Shown: positions 11,234-21,100 of the stretch, piece after piece | How positions within the stretch are numbered: position 1 is the first letter of the stretch | Layout: the number at the start of each line of letters is the position of its first letter | Assembly: GCA_026261815.1 (NCBI GenBank) | Contig: JAMPIT010000848.1 | Coordinates: 682,001 to 746,000 of the forward strand | Reading direction: 5' to 3' | Length of the DNA stretch: 64,000 nucleotides | DNA from: Monarcha castaneiventris obscurior | Lineage: Eukaryota; Chordata; Aves; Passeriformes; Monarchidae | Translations under genes and position numbers: made by a program | The notes under the pieces: model-generated | What the model was told of the DNA's origin: nothing | Databases searched by the model: none | What the model saw: the letters and a program-made list of their open reading frames with translations, nothing else

Positions 11234-12765
11234 TCACTTGGCAGCTCCCCTGAGGCTGGCATACTTGGTGGGGGCTGTGCCCAGGCTCCTGCCACGTCGT
11301 GGAGTCGGGGGCAGGGGCTGCAGATCAGCGTAGTGGATGTCGTTCTCCTCCTTGCTGCTCTGCTGCAAAAGTGCACACAAATGGGGAATGCTGCAAAAAT
11401 AACCCTAAGCCATAGAATGTCCTCAGCTGGAAGTGACCCACGAGGATCACCAAGACCATTTCCTGGCCCTGCACACGACAACCCTAAGAGCCAGGTTCAA
11501 GCCAGGCTGGTGATGCCACAGCTGCAGAGGTGGCCCTGTGCTATGGTGCAAAGTGTGCAGGGACCACATGCAGGCAGCTGCTGCCCACCCAATGTCCCTC
11601 CTGGCTCCAGGGTCTTGCAGAGCTCCTGCAAGCTGGGGCATCAGCATGGGATGTGCTCCCCCATACTCCCAGCTCACTCTTACCTGGCTGGGCAGGTGGG
11701 AGCTCTCTGCATCCAGGACTTCACTGTGGGGGGAAGGATAAGGATGGCCATTAGAACTAAAGGAAGCTGGGTCCCCTCCCTGCCCAGCACAGCCCGCAAT
11801 TCCCCTCCTGAATTTCAGCAAGATGCCCCTCTTGAAGGCAGAGAATAGGGAAAAAGTGCTGTCTGCATGTCTGGGCTGGGCTCAGACACACTGAGGGGCT
11901 GCGGGGAGCTCCCTGCCATGTGCTTCCATGAAATGCAGAGAGAAGAAACAGAACTGTGAACCTGTGAGTAAAGGACCTTTACTGGGGCAAATTTCTGCTC
12001 CAGACAGGAAAGGAAACCAAGATAAAGCAGGTGGATAAGACCGTTTCCTCATTTAAGGGTGCAGAAGGAAGAGGTGCTGAGTACAAACCCGGGGGTGCCA
12101 GGGGTCCCTGCACAGCACTGCAGAGGGACAGACGAGAAGCTGCCCTAGGCCACTGTCCCAGCTGGGCACGGGCTGCCCACCCTGCCTTGGCGCTTCCTCC
12201 TGTACATGCGAAGGCCAACGAAGAGGCCAAGGAGGAGGAAGTAGAGCACCACAGATGCAGCCACCACGCCAGGAACCAGGGCTGTCTCTGTGGAGAGGCA
12301 GAGCAGAGGGTGGTGGGTGTGGGGCAGAGCAGGACCTCGCTGTGGGCAGGGTGGGGGGCTGTGGGATGGGGTCCCTGGGAGCATGGAGTCCCGCTGGGCT
12401 GCACTCACCATGCACAGACACTTCTGTGCCACTTCCATGCTGAAATATCTTCTCACCAGTCTTCTCACTGATGAACTTCACACAATAATAGGTGCCGATA
12501 TCACTGGGCTGAAAGTTCCTGATGTGGATGGTGAAGTCTGTATTGGACCCAGGCACTGCTCTTGTCACTTGAGAGGAGGGATCATTCTTTATCTGATTGT
12601 AGATGGTCTTGTTCCCACTGCCCAAGCCCTTCAGCCACCTCACAGGACCAGGCTTAGCAAGTCCAGACGTGGTGCAGCTCAGGGTGAGCGTCTCCCCCAC
12701 GGCCACAGATACCTTGTTCTCGGGCTGGTGCAGCTTAAAGCCCTGACCCACCTGGGTGCTCACAC
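11234..12765 (-). CDS. SIRP-like receptor, single V domain with ITIM/ITSM tail (5' end not found)
   Basis: This is a predicted type I surface receptor of the SIRP family. The V exon (12765-12409, phase 1 in and out) has the paired cysteines (TLSC and GTYYC), the RWLKG tryptophan, an NKT sequon and a G-strand HGSGTEV. The membrane exon starts at 12287 and encodes a hydrophobic, uncharged segment ending in RMYRRKRQG. It either reads to a stop at 12145-12147 or splices at 12181 (AGG|GTGGGC, phase 0). The last exon (11362-11234) encodes IHYADL (ITIM) and TKYASL (ITSM-like), resembling the SIRPA tail, and would recruit SHP phosphatases if phosphorylated. A 40-nt candidate exon (11723-11684) with strong splice sites begins TGA in the phase-0 frame. 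No constant Ig exon lies in the 121-base V-TM intron. No leader exon was found, so the start is open. Confidence 0.8.
11410..11490 (-). repeat. CR1 3'-end fragment, antisense
   Basis: The sequence 'catagaatgtcctcagctgg' followed by 'tcctggccctgcacacgac' is the reverse complement of a CR1 tail. It lies in the intron between the ITIM exon and the 40-nt candidate exon of the minus-strand receptor. Confidence 0.75.
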
Positions 12766-12854
12766 CTGGGCAGAGACAGGGTTCAGGAATGAGCGATGGG
12801 GCGAGGCAAGGGCTGCCTCATAGGCAGAGAAGTCCCAGTATTCCCCTGTGGGAG

Positions 12855-13345
12855 TTAGTACTCCGCACAAATGCAGGTTCTTATCTTCACCTCTGGGAAG
12901 CTTTTACCTCAAGCCCAAACAGATGAGAAACGTCTGCAGATGTTGTTTTAAGTTGTTTATTTCTTCTTATCTCCAGCCAGCTCTCAGCTCCGTCCGTAAA
13001 TCTGGTGCCAGCTGAGTCCGAGTGGGAACTGCCCCGTCTTGGGCTGTCCCGTCCTTTTTGTACCCTTTCCATGATCCAACCATTCTTCACAACATATTTA
13101 TTATTTACTATTGTATACCAATTAATCTGCACCTATTCTAGACATGTAATTTCTACCTCTTTTTCATTCTACCAATCATTTTGTGCCACCACCACCAGAG
13201 AAGATGGAGGAGAAGGAGAAGAAGAACAGGGCTACACCCAAAATCCTCCATCTTAAGTCCTCCGTCCTCATATTAAAAACCCTAAAATCTACTTTTTTAC
13301 CTTGTAAAATACTAAACTACTAATAATTTCAAACTCTTGTGGCTT
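12855..13345 (-). mobile_element. probable endogenous retrovirus solo LTR
   Basis: This AT-rich block differs sharply from its GC-rich surroundings. Read on the minus strand it has the layout of a retroviral LTR: a U3-like region, a TATA-like TACAAAAAGG near 13054-13063, then AATAAA at 12961-12956, about 100 bases on, and a U5-like tail. No gag, pol or env frame is attached, so it would be a solo LTR. I could not fix the ends or a target-site duplication. It ends about 90 bases before the V exon of the minus-strand receptor and points towards it. Confidence 0.5.
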
Positions 13346-13624
13346 GCAATGTTTCTCGCAGTGTTGGTAACTTTTCCCATGGGCTAAGGTCAAAGCTGGT
13401 GCCATTCTGGGCTTTTTGCCAGGGTCTGGGACCCCCTTGCTGGGGCTCCTGACCCCCCCCCCAGGTCAGCCAGAGGCATGCCCTGACCTCCCAGGACAGC
13501 CAGAGATATGCCTTGGATTCCAGCATTCCCCAGTTTGCAGCTGAGAGATATCCTGGGATGTGGCAGAGACAACCTGCAGGCACCAGGAGGGAGGAAACCT
13601 GATTCAACCTGAACAAGGGGCAAA

Positions 13625-13815
13625 TCTCAAAAATGAGCAGGCTGCCCAGAGCAGTGGTGGAGTCACCACCCCCGGAGGGATTTAAATGACATATAGATGT
13701 GGCACTTGGGGGCCTGGTTTAGGGGTGGCCTTGGCAGTACTGGGTTAATGGTTGGACACGAGGATCTCAGAGGGCTTTTGCAACCCAAACAGTTCTGTGA
13801 TTCTGTGATTTGATA
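13625..13815 (+). repeat. CR1 3'-end copy
   Basis: The motif order 'ctgcccagagcagtggtgg', 'gatgtggcacttgggggcc' and 'ttctgtgattctgtgattt' identifies a truncated CR1 LINE in plus orientation, between the two receptor genes. Confidence 0.85.
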
Positions 13816-14139
13816 AATCCGCATCCTGTTCTGTCATTTGCAGGAGGTATTGCAGCTGCCTGGAGGCCAGAGAGGCGCAGAGGGAGCCAAGGGGAACTCC
13901 TGGCAGGAAAAACTCCTGAGTGCTGTTAAACATTAACACCCTGGCTCTGTTCCACACCAGCCAGGATCACTGGGGCTCTGCGAGGAATTGGGGTTCACAG
14001 CCAGGAGCCTGCCAGGACCCAGTGCTCTGGGCAGGGGTGTGCAGCCCTGTAGATCAGCACAGCCTCCCAAGCCCTCTGTGTCCCAAAACCCCTCCTGCCT
14101 CCCAAAACCCCTCCAGTTCCCAAACCTCTCCTGCCCAAA

Positions 14140-14720
14140 GCCCCCGATACGCTCGGCAGCGGCTCAGTGGGGCTCGACTCGGGCTCTGCCTATCCCCGGT
14201 GCTGGGAATGCTTTGCACCCCCGGGGACGGTTTGACACCAAAAGCTGGCCGGGGCCCCACTTCCGACTCACCCAAGAGCTGCCGCTGGACGGGGCTTCGC
14301 TGCCCGGACAGGAGCGGAGCTGCTGCGGCGGCCATCGGTTCTGCCCAAACTTTGGGAAGGAAAAGGGGAAGCGGGACAGGAAATGGAGCCGAGCGGGAGG
14401 TTAACGCTTTGGTGTCTGCCCGGGGCGGGCGGGGGGCGGCAGAGCCGCCGGGCATCAGCCCCCGGCGGGCATCACCCTGCCGAGACCCTGCCGGGCATCA
14501 CTCCCGGCGGGCATCACCCTGCCGAGACCCTGCCGGGCATCACCTCCCGGCGGGCATCACCCTGCCGAGACCCTGCCGGGCATCGGCCCCCGGCGGGCAT
14601 CACCCTGCCGAGACCCTGCCGGGCATCACTCCCGGGCCGCCCGGCGCCAAGGGGCTGCTCTGGGCTCGGGACGGGGAGCGGCTCTGCGCCCTCCACGGTT
14701 CGGTGAGGGGCAGGAGCACC
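14140..14720. promoter_or_regulatory. CpG island between the two receptor genes
   Basis: The stretch is very rich in G+C and CpG and lies between the outward-facing receptors, about 1.4 kb from the V exon of the minus gene and 0.5-1 kb from the leader exon of the plus gene. It could serve one or both. A four-copy minisatellite occupies 14461-14633. No coding exon was recognised in it. Confidence 0.4.
14461..14633. repeat. GC-rich minisatellite, 42-43 bp unit, 4 copies
   Basis: Unit starts fall at 14461, 14503, 14546 and 14589. Each copy contains CGGCGGGCATCACC followed by TGCCGAGACCCTGCCGGG with one or two changes. The near identity between copies suggests recent expansion or homogenisation. 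Confidence 0.9.
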
Positions 14721-15104
14721 AGGGCTTCGGGATGGGGGACGCTCGTTGTATCCCGAGCCCTGCTCTGCGCCACCGACCCATGAGAGACACCATCCTGCAC
14801 CCCGATCCTGCTGGCAAGGGCTGGGCGTCCCCCTGGCACGCCAGGGTGCTGAGCCACAGGCTGGCCACGTGTAGGGAAGTGTGCCGGATCGGGGGCCCCT
14901 CTCGCTGACTGCTCAGCGCCTGTGCCCGTGGCCGTGGCACACATCTGAGGGGAAAGTGGGGTGGACATCATCTTTATGGACCAGCCTTGTGACAAGAGAT
15001 CATGTGGACACTGAGAGGCCAATAGGGTGTGGTTGCACGGAGGAACTGGGCTGATAGTGGCCCCTTCCGCTTTGCTGGGTGAGAGCCCAAGCACGCCACT
15101 AAGC

Positions 15105-15180
15105 TAAGCCCAGTCCAGCTGAATCAGTTGAGCCCAGTCCAGCAGAGTCCAACGGAGCTGAATCCAGCTGAGCAAAGCCC
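15105..15180. repeat. short degenerate tandem repeat (CCCAGTCCAGCTGA-like)
   Basis: Several imperfect copies of an 'agcccagtccagctgaatc' word lie just upstream of the leader exon of the plus-strand receptor, probably in its promoter or 5' UTR. Confidence 0.5.
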
Positions 15181-15211
15181 AGCCATCAGGGAGCAAGACG
15201 TGGGAATACCC

Positions 15212-17326
15212 ATGGCTCCAGTGATGCAGGAACTGCCTCTCATGTGCCTGATGCTGCTCCTGCTCTGCAGAGGCCCAGGTAAGTGGGGCCTGCACAGCCT
15301 CACCACACAACCCCATGCAGGCTTTCCCACGCTGCTGGCCTGGCAGTCCTTCTCTATGTCCATGGGTATCCAGGGATCTCCTCTCACTGCCTCTCTTCCA
15401 GCTTGCTTTTATGTCCAGATGAAGAGTTCAGTTTACTCCACCAAGAGTCTGGGTCCTCCTCATCCTGCAGTCCCCAGCAGCCTGGGGGACAAGGGACAGG
15501 AATATCTCTCTGTCCCCTGCTCCAGGCTCAAGGCCGGGGTCTGATGATGCCTCATGCTGTTCCCCAGCCCTGGGGCCCCTTGTCAATTCCAAACCTTCCT
15601 GTCACTGTGCCTAGGTGTGGGTGCCCAGGTGGATCAGAGCTTCAAGCTGCACCAGCCCCAGGAGAAGGTGTCGGTGACAGCGGGAGAGACGCTCACCCTG
15701 AACTGCACCATGTCTGGACTCGCTGAACCGGGTGATATGAAATGGCTGAAGGGCTTTGGCAGTGGGAGCAAGACCATCTATGACCAGAGAAAGGGCTCAC
15801 CCCGTGTGACGAGAGCAGTGGTTGGGTCCGACACAGACTTCACCATCCACATCAGGGACGTTCAGCCTGAGGACATGGGCACCTACTACTGTGTGAAGTT
15901 TGTCAAGACAGGCACTGTCTTGACAGGTGTTTCGGCGTGGAAGTGGCACAGAGGTGTTTGTGCAAGGTGAGTGGGGCTCCCGGAGCAGCTCCTGCTGGGA
16001 ACCAGCCCAGCGGGGTCTGCTCAGGCTGAGCAGGGATGGGGAAGGGCTCGGGGGCTGCTCCAGGAGAGGATCCCATGGGCCATCCCTGTGGCCTTGTGGG
16101 AGACCCTGCTCCTGGCAGAGCCAGGGCTAGGCAGGGAGCAGAGCTTGGTCTGATGGCCCCGTGCTTCTCTCCACAGCCAAACCCAGCCCCCCGCTCGTGT
16201 CTGGGCCTGAGCAGAGAGCGATGCCGGGGCAGTCGGTGCCTTTCACCTGCATGACTGGAGGGTTCTTTCCCAAAGAAATTGGGGTGAAATGGTTCAGGAA
16301 CATGGACCCCATGATGGCTCAGCAGCCCCAGTTCACCAAAGGGCCGGTGAAATCCTACAGCGTGTCCAGCACAGTGATGGTGACCCTGCAGAGGGATGAT
16401 GTCCACTCACAGCTCATCTGTGAGGTGCAGCACTCCACGCTGCCGGCCCCGCTGCGTGGGACGTACCAGCTCAGCAGGGCCCTGCGAGGTGAGAGCTGGG
16501 GGACTCGCACTGGGGTGTCCCACTCCTGTGGGGCTGGGTGCCCTGGGAGGAGGACAGGGGATCCTGGGGCAGGGACAGGGCGCCCTGTGGGCAGCAGAGC
16601 CAGGGATGCCAAACACCAAGTTCTGCCTCTCTTCCCAGCTCCCCCCAGTGTGGAAGTGCGCGCTGAGCCCAGCCCCGTTGAGGTGAACAGCACCGTGACC
16701 TTCACCTGCCACGTGAAGGGGTTTTACCCAGCAAACGTGTCTGTTTCCTGGCTGGAGAATGGGATTCAGATAAAGGTGGAGAATGTCTCCCGGCCATCGG
16801 AGCTCTCCCGGGGCTTGTTCGAGATGAAACACCAGGTGGAGGTGCAAGCGACAGAGGAGAAAAATGGGTCCACGATCACCTGCATGGTGGTGCACGATGC
16901 CCAGGCCCCTGTCAACTACTCAGCCACCCTGTGGATCTCCAACCCAGCTCAGGGCTGGTCCCAGATGGATATGGGTGCGTCAGAGCTGCTGGGATGGGGT
17001 GCCTGCCAGGGCGGCTGTGTGGTGTCACCCTCTGAGGAGACTCAAAGTCCCAGGAAAGGCTCCCTCCTGGGGGTTGGGATGCCTGTCCCTGAGCCCTGGT
17101 CACTCACATCCTCTGTCCCATTGCAGGTGCTGAACCTCTGTCCAGCCTCGTCCTCCTGTGTCTTTGTGTTCTGCTGGAGAAGGGGCTCCTCGGTGGGCTC
17201 CTCTTCTTCCTCTTCAAACGCATGAAGAGAAGAGCACAGGGGCTGTTGCCCTGTCCCGCTCCGTCTCAGTCCCTGCCTCCTCGAGCCGGGTCCCAGGGCT
17301 TGGCCACCGCCAGCAGCGTCATGTGA
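15212..17326 (+). CDS. SIRP-like receptor, V-C-C with Glu-Lys in the membrane segment; frame shift in V exon
   Basis: Exons are leader 15212-15278, V 15615-15966, C 16177-16488, C 16639-16974 and membrane/tail 17127-17326, all with GT/AG sites and intended phase 1. The leader (MAPVMQELPLMC then leucines) ends RGPG. The V domain has TLNC, MKWLKG and GTYYCVKF. The constant domains have the SIRP words VSGPEQRAMPG and DDVHSQLICEV, and the second has five N-glycosylation sequons. The membrane segment carries Glu-Lys (VLLEKGLLGG) and the tail has no tyrosine, suggesting pairing with a DAP12-type adaptor. From 15902 a perfect inverted repeat precedes a +1 shift: the G-strand RRGSGTEV is out of frame, and the normal donor at 15966 would lead to an early stop. 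A donor at 15926 (CAG|GTGTTT, phase 1) restores a 408-aa frame without the G strand. It may be a true variant, a pseudogene or an assembly error. Confidence 0.8.
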
Positions 17327-17333
17327 AGGTGGA

Positions 17334-17339
17334 AATAAA
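17334..17339 (+). terminator. poly-A signal of the plus-strand SIRP-like gene
   Basis: AATAAA lies eight bases after the stop codon at 17324-17326. The 3' UTR is therefore very short, and the next gene starts less than 500 bases away. Confidence 0.8.
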
Positions 17340-17439
17340 GGAACCAGGATGCAGAGGCTGCTGTGGGCTGCTCCCCTTTACCAGTCCCGGCCCTGCCTGT
17401 GGCCTTACACCCGCCCTGCTCTGGGGCTCGGTGCTGCCC

Positions 17440-17650
17440 ATCCCAGTGCTCAGTGCCCAGTGCCACACACACGGTGCTCGGTGCCTGGTGCTCGGTGCTG
17501 CCCATTCTGGCACCCGGTGCCCGGTGCTCAGTGCTGGCCATCCCCGTGCCCGGTGCCCGGTGCTCAGTGCTGCCCATCCCGGTGCCCGGTGCCCGGTGCC
17601 CATCCCAGTGCCCGGTGCCCATCCCGGTGCCCGGTGCCCGGCTCTCACTG
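17440..17650. repeat. degenerate GC-rich tandem repeat (GGTGCCCGGTGCYCAT)
   Basis: Many imperfect copies of GGTGCCCGGTGC with interspersed CAGTGCTGCCCATCC fill the gap between the receptor's poly-A signal and the NSFL1C CpG promoter. The copies are too irregular to define one unit length. Confidence 0.8.
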
Positions 17651-18110
17651 CGGCTCTCACTCCGGGCCCGGTGCAGCGGCACCCCCGGGCTGACAGGGGC
17701 CGCTGTGCGCGGGCCGGGCGCCGTTCGCCGCCCCGGGTGTTTCCGGCCGGGCGGGTTTGGCGGGGCACGCGGGGGCGGCGCGGGGCGGCCCGGCGGGGTT
17801 TGGCTGCTGCACCGCGGCAAGATGGCGGACAGGGAGGAGGCGCTGAGGGAGTTCGTGGCCGTGACCGGCGCCGAGGAGGAGCGAGCGCGGTTCTTCCTCG
17901 AGTCAGCTGGCTGGGACCTCCAGGTACCTCCGCCGCTGCCTTCCGCCCTCCCCGGCCCGGCGCGGGGATCGGCGGGGCCGCGGCTCAGGAGGCCGTGGCG
18001 CTGGCGGGGGGCAGCGCTGGGCCGGAGGTCGGTGTCCCGCAGGCTCAGGCCTCGCCCCCGTCCGTCGCCGGGCTCAGCCCTTGCGGCGGGGCCGTGGGCT
18101 GGTTGGGACT
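17640..18110 (+). promoter_or_regulatory. NSFL1C: NSFL1C CpG-island promoter with TISU-like start
   Basis: A dense CpG block surrounds the first exon, and there is no TATA box. The start codon sits in CAAGATGGCGGA (17818-17829), one mismatch from the TISU consensus SAASATGGCGGC. TISU elements combine a YY1 site with translation from very short 5' leaders (established knowledge). A leader that short for this gene is inference. Confidence 0.6.
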
Positions 18111-21100
18111 GAGGCCCCTCCTGGTTCTCTCGTTCACTTTGTAGCGCGAGCTGAGGGACGGTGGGTCTGGGGCTTGCCGGGGTTGTGTGGGTTTTCCTGG
18201 AATGCTGGTCAGGTTGTCAGTGCTGTGCTGTCAGCAAACAAACTGAGGGGGAGTCAACCGCCATTCTGACCTGCTCCTGTCCCTGCTCCTTCTCAAACTG
18301 GCTGTGTTAAACTCCGAGTCTGCTCATGGATGGCACAACAGCTGCTGTTTCAGAACAGTAATTTTGGCATAACCCCTGTATGAGTGCTGCAGAAGAAGGG
18401 CCTTGACATCCCCTGACAGGGAGAGTGACATTCCTGCAGCAGTGAGTGTTCTGCCATGACACAGCCAAATAGCACAACCTCCTGAGGCCTGGTCTTTGCC
18501 AGGAGCTGCAACAGGGGAAGTGACATGAAGTGTCTTTAGTGTGAGGTGCCTTAGGAGGTCCAACGTGGCAGATGCGTCAGCTGAGTTGTTTGTGTGTGTT
18601 TTTCCTGAGGAGCTTTGGTGGTTTTCCCTTTTAGATTGCACTCGCCAGTTTCTATGAGGACGGGGGTGATGAGGACATCCTGACCCTTCCCCAGCCCACA
18701 CCCAGCTCCATCTCCAGAGGCACTGGAGCAAGGTGAGGAGGGAGCTTCAGCTCCATGCTGGAAAGTAAGCACTGATTGTGTTAATTTTCAGGAGAAGTAG
18801 CTCTGTGTTTAGGTTTGCCTCACCTTGCGTGGCTCTCTAAAAATTGTGAAAATCGGAGTATTTGCATCACAAGCATGGGTGTTATTGCACAAGTAAGCCA
18901 GATATCAGGAAAACTTGCCTCATTGCTCAGGAAAAGCTTGATTTATCTTTTGACATTAAAAACAGTCTGTTGGTGACCTTTCATTTGAGCAGATCATATC
19001 TCTGAAGGAAGAATATTTTCTCATTTTCTGTGACACCTGAGCTGATCACGCCGAGCATTTTACAAAACAAAAAAGTGAATTTTACCTTCCCAAATCCAGT
19101 TCTAAAGAGGAGTTACTGGCTGCTTCTTGAAGGAGAAGTGCTCCTGGGTCAGGTGTTGGTGAACAGAGCCCACTTTGCAGAAGGAGCCTGTGACAGTGTG
19201 GAATGTTCCAGCTGGGAATGTCTCTCGAGGCTGACATCCTCCTTGCTGGATTTTTGCAGTGACCATCGAGTAACCTCGTTCAGAGACCTCGTGCATGCGC
19301 AGGAGGAGGATGATGAAGAAGAGGAGGGACAGCGGTAAGTTGGCAGCTGAAGGCTCAGATGCTGGGTGTTGTCCCTCTCCTTTTGGGAGGACTTGCTGCT
19401 TGTGTACAGCTTGTTTGAAAAAGCAGATTTCTGTGGATATGAAGGTCCTGTAATGAAACAGCTGAGGTTTGACAGGGCAGGTTTGTCTGTGCAAAGCCTG
19501 AGTACAAGCAGGTGCTCAGCTGTGTAAGCACCAGCTCTTGGCACTGAGAGAAAGCCTAAAGTGGGATGTGGAAGCCCTGGGGTAAGAATAGAAAACAGCT
19601 CAGATCCTCATTTGTGTCCACAGGGAATGGAAATGTGGGAATTATGCAGGGATTGGTTTTCTTACTGCTTGGGGTTTTGGGGGTTTATTTTGGTCGGGTT
19701 TTTGGTTTTGGGTTCTTTTTTTTTAAGTGTTGCTTAAGGGTAAAGTAATGGAGTGTGGAGATAGAAATAAAAATGTAGGGCCCCTTTCCAGGGGGAATGT
19801 GGAGCATTAGTAGGACAGTCTCCTACAATGTCAGCTCTAAGTAGTTAAATACCCTTAAGGTTGACAGGCAAGGTAAATGGAATGGAACTGATGTATCTGA
19901 AGGGGTGGCTCAGCCTGGATGGGCCGTGGTCTGCAGGCAGCTGGGAGCTCACTCTGTGTGTTTCAAGCCATCTGGAAGCTAATAAAGCCAATCTTCCAGA
20001 AGTGCTTAATTGCACTTCACTGACTGCGCATCCATTGCTTCCAGTTGAGATCCATCCTTTGTGTGGCATGAGCGTGTGCCTTCCTTCAGAATTCCAGCTG
20101 GATGTTGCTCTGACAGGTCAGAGATTTGCTGGAAGCCTTGCTCAGCTGGGTAATCGGGCTGGTAGCAGTGTTTAAAGCTGGGCTTGTCCCTCTGGGCTGT
20201 TCCTCTTCCCAGGTCCAAGCATTATTACCACTTTCTTGCCATTGATCCACGGGTAATTTACAGCAATTGACATAAAAAGAAAGTCTCTGCAGTACAGGAG
20301 CTTGCATGTGGCTGCAGTGGGAGACACACTGGTGGTATCCAGTGCTTGTAGATCCAAGGGGTTTCACTGAGCTGCACAAGCACACACAAGTGAGCCCTGG
20401 TCCCACCCCCTGGGTCCTGCAGAGGCAGCGGGCAGGGCTGACCAGGAGCTGGGTGCTTTCTGTCAGGTTTTATGCCGGCGGCTCAGAGAGAAGTGGCCAG
20501 CAGATCGTGGGTCCTCCGAGGAAGAAGAGCCCCAACGAGCTGGTGGAGGATCTTTTCAAGGGAGCCAAGGAACACGGCGCAGTGGCGGTCGATCGGACGG
20601 CCAAGAGCGGTGGCGAGACGAGCAAACCAAAGGTGAGGAGGGATGAGTTCTTCCTTCTGCTCCCCGTTTCAGTTAAGGCTCCACCGTGCCAGCTGTTTGG
20701 TACTGAGGAGTCCTGGAATTAGCTCAGCAGCTAAGTCTGGACTCCTCTCTTAGTGCAGCTCCATTTTGTGTGTCACAGCAGCAAGAAAAGCCGCTCTGTT
20801 GTGCCACACATTAACTTGCTGAAGCTGTCACTGCCTGCAGGGCAGTAGATGTTGCTGATGCCCTGAAGCCCCTGGTCACCCACGGGGGTGCTGGAGACAG
20901 GGAAGCAGCTCTCTTGGGTCTGTGTAGTTCTCTAACTCCGTGCCTGCCTCTCTCTCACAGCCTTTTGCAGGGGGAGGGTATCGCCTTGGGGCTACTCCAG
21001 AGGAGGAGTCGGCTTACGTGGCAGGAGAGAGGAGACCGAACTCTTCTCAGGATGTGAGTGTCTCTGCTCGGGCTTGTAGCTGTCACCCCAGGGATTTCTC

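Noticed and set aside
12290..12823. Plus-strand frame over the minus-strand V exon
   Set aside because: It is a shadow of the receptor V exon; the protein resembles nothing, while the minus strand gives a clear Ig V domain with proper splice sites.
12887..13132. 81-codon minus-strand frame in the LTR as a leader or viral protein
   Set aside because: It has no signal-peptide character, and its only donor ends in phase 0 whereas the V exon needs phase 1. It is LTR sequence, not a retained viral gene.
13745..13957. Minus-strand frame resembling a hydrophobic leader for the V-only receptor
   Set aside because: It overlaps a CR1 tail and lacks a GT donor in phase 1 after the hydrophobic part.
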